Assembly (NCBI GenBank): GCA_011526105.1
Contig: WYAZ01000006.1
Location: 1-45,181 of the forward strand
Origin: Deltaproteobacteria bacterium
GTDB taxonomy: Bacteria; Myxococcota; Kuafuiibacteriia; Kuafuiibacteriales; Kuafuiibacteriaceae
Reading direction: 5' to 3'
Length of the DNA: 45,181 bases
The translations under genes and the position numbers were made by a program. Each line of letters begins with the position of its first letter. Position 1 is the first letter of the stretch. The notes beneath the pieces are model-generated. The model worked only from the letters and a program-made list of their open reading frames with translations. It was not told the origin of the DNA and did not search any database. Positions 18,801 to 27,800 of the stretch are shown piece by piece.

Positions 18801-19537
18801 ACGACGGGCCGGCTAGCTACACGCGCCGCGATCTTTTCATCAACGTTCCTCAGTCCGTGGTCATCGGGGACGTGAATGCCGATGGCGATGGCGAAGCCGT
18901 CTTCTCTGAGGACGGGTTCCCCGGAGGGCTCATCGTGTTCCAGGGCTCGGGAGCGTTCCTCTACGGCAACCGGGTGGGCTTCGGTGCGAGCAGCGTCGTC
19001 ATCGGGAACCTCGACGCGGACCCCAACAACTACCTCGACATGGCGGTGGCGAACTCCGAGAGCGACAACGTCTCGGTGCACCTGTGGAACCAGGCGACCG
19101 GAAGGTGGCGTCGGAGCATTTACAACACCAACGCCTCCATATCCGCGCTGACCTCCGCGTTGCTTCCGGGCGACGATCGCCCCGATCTCATCGGCGTCGG
19201 TGAATCGGGCGTGATCGTGCTCGAGTCGGACCCGAACTTCGGCTTCAAGACCCCGGCCGCATGGAACGGGGGCACTCCATCCGCGCCGTATCGCATCAAC
19301 ACCGGGGACTTCAACCGCGACGGCCTGCTCGACGTCGTGGTGCTGAATGGGGCGCAAGACGCGGTGGCGCTGCTCGTGGGACGACCCCAAGGCGGCTTCT
19401 TCCGTCCCGACCCCATCCCGGTCACTCGGAGCCCTCAGGCACTCGAGCTGGGTCGGGTTTGGACGGCGGTGGATGACCTGGTGCTCATCAACAACGTGGT
19501 CCCGGGGATGATCTTCATCCTCAACGAGACCAACTAG
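15851..19537 (+). CDS. MopE-like / Ig-like / FG-GAP repeat lipoprotein
   Basis: A 1228-residue protein with a lipoprotein signal (LLLLAAFGTALSAC, Cys near 20). Residues 20-125 are Cys- and Asp-rich and end with the putative metal-binding motif of pfam11617 type: DRDGDN, GGDCDDNDPTVN and CSDGKDNNCNGTVDEPEC. This is the MopE/Notch-like calcium- or copper-associated repeat common in myxobacteria. Residues 130-495 are three to four bacterial Ig-like domains (VRIESPAANSVHAGTVTF, LEVDTPVAASSYAGALYI). From about 510 to the end there are repeated FG-GAP/VCBS blades, each with a D-x-D-x-D-G calcium loop (VGDLDGDGRVDVVFG, DMDADGLPDLVV, IGDVNADGDGEAVF). These form one or more beta-propellers, as in integrin alpha chains. 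It is probably a surface adhesin. Its stop overlaps the boxB stop on the other strand at a CTAG. Confidence 0.85.
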   Translation: MTRISPLLLLAAFGTALSACSSEDTCFTERDCANGFRCEITRAGDEGQCVQCGAAEIPYNGADDDCDPATRDLDLDRDGDNAASSTIQPGGDCDDNDPTVNSKLPEACSDGKDNNCNGTVDEPECADVAVPQVRIESPAANSVHAGTVTFTVFADDDYQVASVTLAQGTRQYTQSGSAGKEYYFDVDTTQLLPDGPYLFQASATDTQGRNATDAVTIRVDNVSPPELEVDTPVAASSYAGALYILARATDGSGIRTLSASIDGNLVAEAMAGILDAQVDTSSLAEGAHLFSVRAEDNVGNEISETFSIFIDRTGPGILFSPLQGTELSGPAPVTITGTDTAGIREIQCEGQVSNLNPTDCIVDTLFLPNGPYVVTATVYDATIIDGVVTGNRSVSQISYEIYNETNRPPVLRFRDPQDGDGVYKLTNIFADAFSPNGLDRVELYVDGELAAQLNAGPYDFTWDFTRETGTVELELVAYDTAANRTSTTATVLVVPPPRLRLAEEIRMPVGGTNEAYLFAEVTGDAYLDLILTTPTLEVHAGTETPMVFDVPTSVGPAAKDVRTVDLDADNDPDLVVFTGRGIALYFNDGSGVFTAGPVYNPTIAALSVFDVGDLDGDGRVDVVFGHAAAGIADFIVMKQTASGQFVQTGTFGLVGQVTSIQIGAADDDADQDVLVGRVRTTFVTVFLNGGTGNFGAGQDSATFGFPRYARLAEITGDNYPDIVVTALGGTDGYIEVLAGSSGSPGQFSPVERVKLLDNPNGFALGDWTGDNLLDLVVTLPVGNQVQVHENVGGSFGPKRNYAIARDITRPSIVDMDADGLPDLVVQSPTRTTMAIARNRGSAAAPWRFGAAPVIPIDFVQNIRACPYGPYDPQRLPGALALGELSGSPLVDLVFAVDGVPCDENPFDPMEEVLPIPPAVLVMENLDLGDFASVSQTDIGDEMDPSALAVGDLDGQLGLDIGVGTRKPFDPGDPEPLPTAALLINDGPASYTRRDLFINVPQSVVIGDVNADGDGEAVFSEDGFPGGLIVFQGSGAFLYGNRVGFGASSVVIGNLDADPNNYLDMAVANSESDNVSVHLWNQATGRWRRSIYNTNASISALTSALLPGDDRPDLIGVGESGVIVLESDPNFGFKTPAAWNGGTPSAPYRINTGDFNRDGLLDVVVLNGAQDAVALLVGRPQGGFFRPDPIPVTRSPQALELGRVWTAVDDLVLINNVVPGMIFILNETN

Positions 19538-20955
19538 AGCCGTACGTACTCGAACTCGACTGGACGCCCTTTGATCCCGACGCGGGGCGGGGCGATCCAG
19601 TGCGCAAACTTGCCGGGCTCGGTCACGCGGGTCTGCAGCGTGCGTAGATGGTCGAGGTCTTTTCGCGTGGGCAGCCAGGTGTCGCGCTTGGCGTTCCAGG
19701 TGGCTTCGTCGATCAGGTTCCCCTGCGGGTCGAACTTGTGCTCCGAATACGCCCCGACCTGACGGTGGAATCGTCGCGAAGGCAGGGTCAGCTCGTATTT
19801 GACGCCCGACTCCTCGATGGTCTTGTTCCAGCGCGTGATCACTCGCTCCGTGTCTTCGATGTAATCGTCTCGAAGGATCTCGTTCATCGCGTTGCGGAGG
19901 GAGACATCCTCTTCGACGAGCTTGCCCTCTTTGACGAGCTTCATCTTGTAGGTCCCGTCGAGCGCCAGGTGGTCCTGGTACTTCTTGCGCTCGTAGGCTC
20001 GGCCCTTGATGCCGGAGGCGAAGTAGTTCGCGGCGTTCGAAGAAACCTCGCCGCCGAACAAGTCTTCAGAGACCGAAAACCAGAAGTTCAGGGCTCGCTG
20101 AATCTGATCGAGCGAGATGCCCCCTTGGGCCTTGGCGTCCTCGTTCTTGTCGAGCTTCATGAGTTCACAGGCTCGTTCGATGATTCGGCCGATGCCGGAC
20201 TCACCCACGAACATGTGGTGGGCCTCCTCGGTGAGCATGAACCCGCAAGTGCGAGCCAGAGGGTCGAAGCCCGACTCTGCGAGGGAGAGGAGCTGGAACT
20301 TGCCGTCTCGGTCCGTGAAGGTCGTGAACATGAAGAAGTCGAGCCAGTTGTCCACCGGCTCGTTGAAGGCTCCGAGGATGCGTGGCTTGTCGGCGTTGCC
20401 GCTGCGCCTTTCGAGCAGCGCTTCCGCCTCCTCTCGGCCGTCGCGTCCGAAGTGGCTGTGAAGGAGGTAGACCATCGCCCACAGGTGTCGCCCCTCCTCG
20501 ACGTTCACCTGAAACAGGTTGCGCATGTCGTAGCCGCTCGGCGCCGAGTTCGCGAGAAGGCGCTGCTGCTCCACCGACGCGGGCTCGGTGTCGCCTTGCG
20601 TGACGATGATTCGGCGAAGCATGTTGCGATACTCGCCCGGCACCTGCTGCCAGGCCGGTTCGTTCGCGTGGTCGCCAAAGCCGACGGTGCGGCCTTCTTG
20701 AGCCGGCTCGAGGAAGATACCCCAGCGGTAGTCGGGCATCTTCACGTAGTCGAAGTGCGCCCAGCCCTCGGAGCCCACGTCCACCGCGGTGCGCAGGTAG
20801 ATGTCGGCGTTCTGGTACGTGCCTTCGGGGCCCATCTCGTTCCACCACTCGAGGTAGTTTGGCAGCCACTTCTCGAGGGCGCGCTGGAGCTTGGGGTCGC
20901 CGGAGAGGTTGACGTTGTTCGGGATCTTCTCGCTGTTGACGATCGCTTGGGTCAT
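19534..20955 (-). CDS. boxB: Benzoyl-CoA 2,3-epoxidase oxygenase subunit BoxB
   Basis: BoxB is the diiron oxygenase of the aerobic benzoyl-CoA pathway. With the reductase BoxA it converts benzoyl-CoA, O2 and NADPH to 2,3-epoxybenzoyl-CoA in the cytoplasm. The protein has 473 residues, the family length. Strong family segments are visible: PNNVNLSGDPKLQRALEKWL, YDMRNLFQVNVEEGRHLWAM, NWLDFFMFTTFTDRDGKFQL and CGFMLTEEAHHMFVGESG. The EEGRH and EEAHH clusters supply the Glu and His ligands of the diiron centre. GAGGAGCAACGA just before the ATG is an excellent ribosome-binding site. It follows boxC by 20 bases, so the two form an operon. No boxA is in the window. Confidence 0.95.
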   Translation of the reverse strand: MTQAIVNSEKIPNNVNLSGDPKLQRALEKWLPNYLEWWNEMGPEGTYQNADIYLRTAVDVGSEGWAHFDYVKMPDYRWGIFLEPAQEGRTVGFGDHANEPAWQQVPGEYRNMLRRIIVTQGDTEPASVEQQRLLANSAPSGYDMRNLFQVNVEEGRHLWAMVYLLHSHFGRDGREEAEALLERRSGNADKPRILGAFNEPVDNWLDFFMFTTFTDRDGKFQLLSLAESGFDPLARTCGFMLTEEAHHMFVGESGIGRIIERACELMKLDKNEDAKAQGGISLDQIQRALNFWFSVSEDLFGGEVSSNAANYFASGIKGRAYERKKYQDHLALDGTYKMKLVKEGKLVEEDVSLRNAMNEILRDDYIEDTERVITRWNKTIEESGVKYELTLPSRRFHRQVGAYSEHKFDPQGNLIDEATWNAKRDTWLPTRKDLDHLRTLQTRVTEPGKFAHWIAPPRVGIKGRPVEFEYVRL

Positions 20956-20975
20956 TCGTTGCTCCTCGGGTTGGC

Positions 20976-22616
20976 TCAGGTTCGTTTGAAGTCGAATTCG
21001 GGACGGGTTTGTTTGCCGTAGGAGGTGAGGGCACCTCTTGGTCCCACCGCGTTCGGACGCTGAAAGATCCAGTTCTGCCAGGCGGAGAGGCGGCCGAAGA
21101 TCTTGGTCTCCATGGTCTCCGGGCCCACGAACCGCAGGTTGGCCTCCATGCCCGTCAGTGCGTCGGGGGAGAAGCCCGCCCGCTCCTCGATCGCCAAGCG
21201 AACCTCGTCATCCCAATCGAGCTCGTCGGGGGTAAAGGTCACGAGGCCGAGGGCGTCCGCCGTCTCCGTGTCGATCGGGCCTTCGTGCGCGAGCGCCTTC
21301 TTCTTGGCCTCGGGATCCAGATAGAAGCGGCTCTCGATTCGGGTGAGGCCGTTGGGCATGGGGAACGAGCCCCGATTGAGCTCGGAGAGCGCGAGGTGAA
21401 CCGGTCGATCGCTGTCGTCGAGCATGTAGCTGCGGTCGGAAGCCAGGAGGACTTCGAGCATGCTGCCCACGAAGCAGGAGCCCGGCTCCACCAGCGTGAA
21501 CATCGACTTCGCCATGAGGTCCAGGCGCTTCAGCGTACGCTTGGCCTGGTGGAGGATCTCTCGGCCCAGCCAGTGGTTCTGGGCGGCCACGAGGCCCTTG
21601 TCTGCGGCCAGCACCTTGTTCGGATCACCCTTGGATCGGATGACCAGCAAGCCGATCTCCGGGTGGTTGAAGCGGAGATGAAGCAGCGTGTCGTCGAGCT
21701 CGCGAAAGAAGCGCAGCATCCAGGACTCGTTGGCGTTATCGAGGAAGGGCTGGCCCGAGTTGGGTTCGTTCCCCGTGGGACCCAAGAGGGTGAGGTTCGC
21801 GAGCCTGCCTTTCGTGTCGATGCCGCACTTTACGTAGCGGTGTTCGATCGACGTGGGTTCGTAGGTCCCGCCGAGCGGCGGCAAGCGCAGCCCAGGACCG
21901 GACTTTTGGGCGGTGTTCGCGCCCGGCGCGGCGCTCACCTCGGCCACGCGAGCGTCCCACTTCGAGCGTGGAATCACCTCATCGACCAGGCCCCACTCTT
22001 GCGCGCGTTTTCCGCGGATGCCTTCCACGAGGGTGCTGAAGACGTCCGCGCGGTCTCGGCGGACGTTCCGCTTGTCGACGAGGCGGGTCAGGCCGCCGGT
22101 GCCCGGGAGCACCGCGAGCAGGGGGGCCTCGGGGAAAGAGACCGCGGAGTTTCCGTCGTCGACGAGCAAGATCTTGTCGCAGGCGAGGGCCAGCTCGTAT
22201 CCACCCCCGGACGCGGTGCCGTTGACCGCTGCGATCGTGCGGATGGCGCTGTGGGCGGCCAGGTCTTCGAGGTAGAGGCGGGTTTCGTTCGTGAACTTGC
22301 AGAAGTTCACCTTGAACCCATGGGTGGAGCTGCCGAGCATGTAGATGTTTGCGCCGGAACAGAAGATGCGGTCGATCGCCGAACCCACCACCACGGACCG
22401 GACCTCGGGGTGCTCGAAGCGGACGCGCTGGATGAAGTCTGAGAGCTCGATATCCACCCCGATGTCGTAGGAGTTGAGCTTGAGCTCGTAGGCACCATCC
22501 CGCTGGGCCTGATCCTGCTGCACGTCCATGTCGAGCCGGGCCACCGGGCCGTCGAAGCTGACCTTCCAGTGCTTGTAGCGATCAGGATGCGTCTCGAAGG
22601 TGAGGGTTTCGGGCAT
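20976..22616 (-). CDS. boxC: 2,3-epoxybenzoyl-CoA dihydrolase BoxC
   Basis: BoxC is a crotonase-superfamily enzyme that hydrolytically opens the ring of 2,3-epoxybenzoyl-CoA to 3,4-dehydroadipyl-CoA semialdehyde and formate. The ATG at 22616 (MPETLTFETHPDRYKHW) gives 546 residues, the family length; the open frame further upstream runs into boxR on the other strand and is not coding. The crotonase core shows IDRIFCSGANIYMLGSSTHG, the oxyanion-hole region AAVNGTASGGGYELALACDK and PGTGGLTRLVDKRNVRRDRAD. A second, diverged crotonase-like half follows. It is the first gene of the boxC-boxB operon, divergent from boxR, and its promoter should be under the palindrome at 22681-22702. Confidence 0.93.
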   Translation of the reverse strand: MPETLTFETHPDRYKHWKVSFDGPVARLDMDVQQDQAQRDGAYELKLNSYDIGVDIELSDFIQRVRFEHPEVRSVVVGSAIDRIFCSGANIYMLGSSTHGFKVNFCKFTNETRLYLEDLAAHSAIRTIAAVNGTASGGGYELALACDKILLVDDGNSAVSFPEAPLLAVLPGTGGLTRLVDKRNVRRDRADVFSTLVEGIRGKRAQEWGLVDEVIPRSKWDARVAEVSAAPGANTAQKSGPGLRLPPLGGTYEPTSIEHRYVKCGIDTKGRLANLTLLGPTGNEPNSGQPFLDNANESWMLRFFRELDDTLLHLRFNHPEIGLLVIRSKGDPNKVLAADKGLVAAQNHWLGREILHQAKRTLKRLDLMAKSMFTLVEPGSCFVGSMLEVLLASDRSYMLDDSDRPVHLALSELNRGSFPMPNGLTRIESRFYLDPEAKKKALAHEGPIDTETADALGLVTFTPDELDWDDEVRLAIEERAGFSPDALTGMEANLRFVGPETMETKIFGRLSAWQNWIFQRPNAVGPRGALTSYGKQTRPEFDFKRT

Positions 22617-22667
22617 GGCCTCGAACTTGTCATTCGGACCCGTGGGCGGCAAGCAGTAAATCGCCGG

Positions 22668-22702
22668 TTGTGCCACCCGTCCGATGCAGTATAGTGCATC
22701 GG
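22668..22702 (+). promoter_or_regulatory. boxR/boxC divergent promoter with perfect palindromic operator
   Basis: A perfect palindrome CCGATGCA-GTATAG-TGCATCGG occupies 22681-22702. On the plus strand TTGTGC (22668-22673), 16 bases, then TATAGT (22690-22695) form a sigma-70-like promoter. The start point would fall at or just before the GTG of boxR (22702), giving a leaderless transcript. On the minus strand the palindrome centre reads TATACT, a possible -10 for boxC with no clear -35. The TGCA-containing arms agree with what is known of BzdR/BoxR boxes, so BoxR would repress both directions until benzoyl-CoA binds. Confidence 0.7.
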
Positions 22703-23505
22703 TGTCCGAGCTCGAGCCTCTGGGAAGCGAGATTCGGCGACGCCGGGCCGCGCAGGGTCTCACCCTCCGGACGTTGGCGGAGCGCTCGGGTCTGTCGCTG
22801 CGCTTTCTCTCGGATCTCGAACACGGTCGCGGGAACATCTCCGTGGGCAAGCTTCTCCGCGTGGCGCGAGCGCTCGAGGTCAAACCGAGCGAGCTCGTGT
22901 CCACCTTGGATGCGATGCCCGAGGGTGTGGAGCGCTCGAGGCCGAGACACGTAGCCTTGGTCGGGCTGCGAGGTGCGGGCAAGAGCACCATCGGCGCCCG
23001 TTTGGCCCGGGCCCTCGGGGCGCGTTTCGTCGAGCTGGATCACGCGATAGAGACCCGCGCCGGGTTGCCTCTGAGCCAGATATTCGAGCTCCACGGGGAG
23101 ACCTACTACCGACGACTCGAACGCGACGTGCTCACCGACCTCTTGCAGGGCGGCGGACGAGCGCTCGTCATCGCGACCGGCGGCGGCTTGGTGACAGACC
23201 CGGAGAGCTGGCAGCTCCTTCAAACCCACACCCACACGATCTGGCTCTCTGCGCGTCCCGAAGACCATTTGGGGCGCGTGCAGGCGCAAGGTGACTTGCG
23301 ACCCATGCGGCATCGCCCGGCCGCGATGGCGGAGCTGCGCGCCCTGCTCGGTCTAAGGAGTCCGCTCTACTCGAGGGCTCGGCTCACCGTCGATACCTCC
23401 GAGCTCGGGGTCGAAGGGTCCCTCGAGGCCATCATGCGGAGCTTCGAGCCGAAGCCAGCAGCTCGGCCGCGAGGAAAGCCATCTCGAGGCTCTGCGAGTA
23501 GTTGA
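22702..23505 (+). CDS. boxR: BoxR/BzdR-type regulator (XRE HTH + shikimate kinase-like domain)
   Basis: This is the benzoyl-CoA-responsive repressor of box genes. An XRE/HTH_3 domain spans residues 8-66 (IRRRRAAQGLTLRTLAERSG, then LRFLSDLEHGRGNIS). It is followed by a shikimate-kinase-like domain with Walker A GLRGAGKST (88-96), LPLSQIFELHGETYYRRLE and ATGGGLV. This two-part layout is diagnostic of BzdR/BoxR, in which the kinase-like domain binds benzoyl-CoA. The ATG at 22684 lies inside the operator palindrome, so the GTG at 22702 is the likelier start, giving 267 residues. Its last 74 bases overlap the 3' end of the DAHP synthase gene on the other strand. The basic C-terminal extension PKPAARPRGKPSRG lies in that overlap and may be non-essential. 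Confidence 0.9.
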   Translation: MSELEPLGSEIRRRRAAQGLTLRTLAERSGLSLRFLSDLEHGRGNISVGKLLRVARALEVKPSELVSTLDAMPEGVERSRPRHVALVGLRGAGKSTIGARLARALGARFVELDHAIETRAGLPLSQIFELHGETYYRRLERDVLTDLLQGGGRALVIATGGGLVTDPESWQLLQTHTHTIWLSARPEDHLGRVQAQGDLRPMRHRPAAMAELRALLGLRSPLYSRARLTVDTSELGVEGSLEAIMRSFEPKPAARPRGKPSRGSASS

Positions 23506-24787
23506 GGCGCGGGTCGCAGCCGGTCTCGTACTGCCTCGCGAGATCCTGCTCGGTCAGGCCCTGCGAACCGCCGACACACTCCGTCACGTCCTGACCGGTG
23601 AGTTCGAAGTGTAGCCCACCCAGTCGAGTGCCGAGGGCGCGATGAAGCACAAAGGCCCGCTCGAGCTCCGCCAGGATGTCGTCGAAGCGTCGTGTCTTCA
23701 GGCCACCGGTGGTGGTGGTGGTGTTGCCGTGCATGGGATCCGCGCTCCAGATCACCGGGATCCCAGTTCGCTGCACCGCTTTCACGTGCCGGGGGAGATG
23801 CCCGTCGATCTGGCTCGCGCCGTACCGCGTGATGAGTGTGAGCCGACCAGGGCTGCCATCGGGCGACAGGATCTCAACCAGCCGCGAGAGCTCGTCATCG
23901 GCGCACGAGGGGCCGATCTTCACCCCGATCGGGTTCTCGAGTCCGCGTGCGTACTCGACGTGCGCCTCATCGAGTCCTCGCGTGCGGTCTCCGATCCAGA
24001 TGAAGTGCGCGCCCAGGTTGTAGAAGCCATCGCGCCTAGGCGGGCGACGGGTGAGTGCCTCTTCGTAGGGGAGGTGCAGCCCCTCATGAGAGGTGAAGAA
24101 AGCGATCGGATCTCGCAGCGAGCCGGTGTGACCCAGGGTCTCGAAGAAATCGATGGCATCGCGGATGCGGTCCGCGATGGCCTCGTACTCGCTCCGCTTG
24201 GCCGCGCCCGCCATGAAGTCGAGCTGCCAGTGCTCGGGGTGCTTCAGGTCGGTGAAGCCGCCGTCGACCAGGGCTCGGATGAAGTTGAGGGATGCGGCGG
24301 AGTGAAAGTACGCGTCGAGCATACGCGAGGGGTCGGGCGTCCTCGCCGCGAGGGTGGGTTCGAGGTCGTTGATGAGATCGCCTCGGTACACGGGGATCTC
24401 GTGACCTCCGACCAACTCCGTCTCGCCGCTGCGGGGCTTGGCGAACTGGCCGGCCATTCGTCCTAGGCGCACCACCGGCGTCCTCGCGCCGTGGGTCAGC
24501 ACGAGGCTCATCTGAAGCAGGATCTTGAGCTTTCGGACGATCCGATCGGACTCGCATTCCGTGAAGCGTTCGGCGCAGTCACCCCCGTGCAGAAGGAAGG
24601 CTTCGCCGACACATACCCGGCCGAGCGCCTGGCGCAGATGTTCGATCTCTCCGCTGAATACGAGGGGCGGCAGAGACCGGAGTCGAGCGACCACGCGCTC
24701 GGCGGCTGCGGCGTCCCCGTACTTTGGACTCTGACGAATCGGCTTGTTGCGCCACGTGTCCGGACCCCAGGTGGGCAAGTCGACCAT
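23432..24787 (-). CDS. 3-deoxy-7-phosphoheptulonate (DAHP) synthase, class II
   Basis: The enzyme condenses phosphoenolpyruvate and erythrose 4-phosphate to DAHP, the first step of the shikimate pathway. At 451 residues it has the length of the plant/actinobacterial class II (AroH/AroG-II) enzymes. Signature segments are WRNKPIRQSPKYGD, FLLHGGDCAERFTECESD, TPVVRLGRMAGQFAKPRS, VIWSADPMHGNTTTTTGGLKTRRF and LGGLHFELTGQDVTECVGG. These contain the metal-ligand Cys in GGDCAE, the His in DPMHGNT and the Glu in HFELTGQ. The start at 24787 lies 31 bases after the stop of the kinase/WD40 gene on the same strand. The 3' end overlaps boxR. There is no extra N-terminal segment of the kind that makes the mycobacterial enzyme allosteric. 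Confidence 0.93.
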   Translation of the reverse strand: MVDLPTWGPDTWRNKPIRQSPKYGDAAAAERVVARLRSLPPLVFSGEIEHLRQALGRVCVGEAFLLHGGDCAERFTECESDRIVRKLKILLQMSLVLTHGARTPVVRLGRMAGQFAKPRSGETELVGGHEIPVYRGDLINDLEPTLAARTPDPSRMLDAYFHSAASLNFIRALVDGGFTDLKHPEHWQLDFMAGAAKRSEYEAIADRIRDAIDFFETLGHTGSLRDPIAFFTSHEGLHLPYEEALTRRPPRRDGFYNLGAHFIWIGDRTRGLDEAHVEYARGLENPIGVKIGPSCADDELSRLVEILSPDGSPGRLTLITRYGASQIDGHLPRHVKAVQRTGIPVIWSADPMHGNTTTTTGGLKTRRFDDILAELERAFVLHRALGTRLGGLHFELTGQDVTECVGGSQGLTEQDLARQYETGCDPRLNYSQSLEMAFLAAELLASARSSA

Positions 24788-24818
24788 GAGCGCACTTCGC
24801 CACGCGGAGACCGGAGCG

Positions 24819-27800
24819 TCAATCGGTGGCTGTCACGCTGAACATGGAGCAGACCGGCGCTTCGCAGACCGGGCGCTGTGAGTGGGACAGGCCGATCCAG
24901 TCGCGGGCCGAGCCGCCGCCGGCGAAGACAGGCTCCCCTTGGGCGCCGTGCGTCCGGAGGAGCCCGTCGAGTCCGACGCTGGCGAGCTTGCCATCGGCCT
25001 GAGCGACGAGTCCGACCACCGGTCCGGCGTGGGCAGTGATGTGAGCGAGCCGCATCGGCCCCGTCGCCTCGAGGATGGTGAGCGAGCCATCGGCCCGTCC
25101 CGAGATCAGGCGAAGCCCGTCGGCGGAGAAGGCGAGCTGAAAGGCCCGGACCCCGTCGTCGCGATGGGTCCTGAGGAGCGTTCCAGTATCGGTCCGGTGG
25201 ATGAGGACCGTTCCTTCATCCCCGGTGCTCGCGAAGGAGCGACCATCCGGAGCGAACTCGATCGCACGCAGTGTGTGTCGGGAAGCGCGAACGTCGTGGA
25301 TCCGTCGCCCCTTCTCCGTCTCGTACAACGTCACATGACCGTCGTCGGAGGCCACTCCGAGCAGGGCGCCGTCGCGGCTGACGGCGAGTGCAGTGACGCT
25401 CGCGCGTCCGGTGTCCAGACGGCGAAGCACCCGCCCGGTGTCTACGTCGATCTGCTCCACGTCTTGGCGACCTCTCGCGAGGAAGACGCGTGCCTGTTTG
25501 GGGTCTGCGGCCAAGGCGGTGATGCCGTTCGCCTCCGGTGGGCCTAGGCGCGAAGCGGTGTCCTCCTTTGTGGGCCACAACCATAGGAGGCCGTTCTCAT
25601 CGCCGCCGATGAGGCGTCCGTCCGAGAGGTACGCGAGGGCTTGGAGCCCCGAGGTCGGACCATCGAGGATGCGCATGGAGCGGAGGGCCTCTGGCTCCAC
25701 GATGCGCACGAGACCCGTATCCGCTTCCGCGAGCGCGAGACCTCGGCCGTCCGGAGCGGCGGCGACCGCCGACAGGGCACGAGGACCGGCCGCGAAGGTC
25801 CGCTCGAGGCCGCGCTTCTTGGCGGACAGGACGTGGACTCGGCGATCTCGACCGGCGACCACGAGTCGATCCCGGGCACGATCGATCGCGAGTGAGACCG
25901 CGGGGCCGATCTCGGGGGCGATGACCGCGGGCGGAAGCTTCTTCGAGAGGTCGATGGCTTCGATGCCCCCCGACAGGCGGGTGGCGTACAAGGTGTCGCC
26001 CACCACCACGAAGCCGGTCGTCCGCTCTCCGCCCGAGCGTAGCGCCTCGGTGACCTGCGCACGTCCGTCGAGCATGTGCGTGTGCAAGGCGCCGCGCCCG
26101 TCGGTGTAGACGAGGCGCTTGCCGTCGCCGGCGACCGCGAGTTGATCGGCGTGCGGCGAGGCGAGCTCGATCGGCTTTCGCAGGCTGCGGCCGCTCTCGA
26201 GGTCAAAGACGCGCACAGTCCCGCGCTTGCCGAGGACATACAAGGTTCGTCCGTCTTCGGAGAAGCCGAGGTCCCGGGTGGTCGAGGGTGCGCCGGAAGA
26301 CCCGCGTCGCCTCGATGAGCTCGCGCCCAGGCTCCTCAGCTCGAGGCTGTCGGAGCGAAGGACCGAGAGGCTCTCTCCGTCGCCCGGGAAGACCACGTGA
26401 CGCCCATTGGGCGAGAAGCGCACGAGAGTGAGCGGACCGCTCTCGGTCGGACGTTCCAGCAGGCGCCGACCCGAGCTTGTCTCGAGCATGATCAAACGCC
26501 CATCGGCCAGGCCCAAAGCCGCCAGGCGTGCGTTCGGCGAGACCGCGAGTGAGGTGACGCCCGAGGAGAGGTTGTGTAGGCGTTCGACCCCGCCGGTCTT
26601 TGGCTCGAGCCACAAGACCGAGCCGTCTCGGCCGGCGCTGAGCACGCCATTGAGTTCGAAGCCCACGAGGATCGGTCCGCGCGTGTGGCCAGCGGGTGAG
26701 ATCCGGATGGGGCCCTGTGGTTCGGTCCGGGGTGGTTGTTCCGATCGCGGAGCGACGGAAGGGGCCACGGCGGCGAGCTTCGAAGCCTGCGAGGGCGGTG
26801 GGTCGACGGGGCGGCGGCGCGCCAACACGACGGTGAAGGCGACCGCCGCGATAAGGGCGGAGACGACGCTGGCGAGCAGGACGAGGCGAGGCGCGATGGG
26901 TCCGACGAAGGCGGCGACCCTCTGGTTTGCCGGGTCGCGCAGCGCCGGGAGGTCGAGGCTGCCGCCGAGGTCTTCGGTCTTCTCCCGCGAGATGCGCTGC
27001 GAGCTCTCCATGACGTCTCGCGAGAACACACTCAGCTCCTTCGCGAGCGCGTCGACCCGGATCTCCATCTCCTCGACCGCCCCCGAGATCGCGTCGGGGC
27101 TGGCGTCCTCGGCCTGGCTCTTGAGCAAGTAGACGAGACCCGAGAGCTGATCGACCTGGTGAAGCAAGTCGCGCGCGGGGGAGAGCTGCGCCTTGACGTG
27201 CTCGACCTGGGCGTCGAGCGTCTCGATCCGGCCCGCGCAGCCGGTGAACGCAGACTTCGAGCGCATCACCTCCTCGGCGAGCCAGACCTTGAGCGCGAGC
27301 TTCATCTCCTCGGCAGAGTCCCAGCGCTCCTTGGGCTCGAACGCGAGGGCACGTGCCAGCACGCCGTAGAAACCGTCGCTCATGTTCTCCGGCTTGACCG
27401 GGAGGGACTTGAGACGCTCGAATCGATCGGAGAGCGCGCGCCCCTGGAGCGCGTTGTTCATACGGTACGGGACGGTGCCGGTCACGAGCTCCCAAAGCAC
27501 GGAGCCGAGTGTATGGAGATCCGAACGCGCGGTGACGGGTCGCCCCGCCATCTGTTCCGGGCTCATGTACGAATACGTGCCCACCGGCACCTGATCGAGG
27601 CGATGCCCAAGGCCGACGACGGAGTCGTGGGGGCCGTCTTCGGTGGCTTCGCGGGTCCACACCCCGAAGTCGAGGATCTTGATATCGAAGTCGTCGTTCT
27701 CGTTTCGCCGAAAGAAGATGTTCGAGGGCTTGAGATCTCGATGCACGACCCGGTGGTAGTGCATGACCGAGACGCCCCTCAGCACCGCGATGCCGATGCG

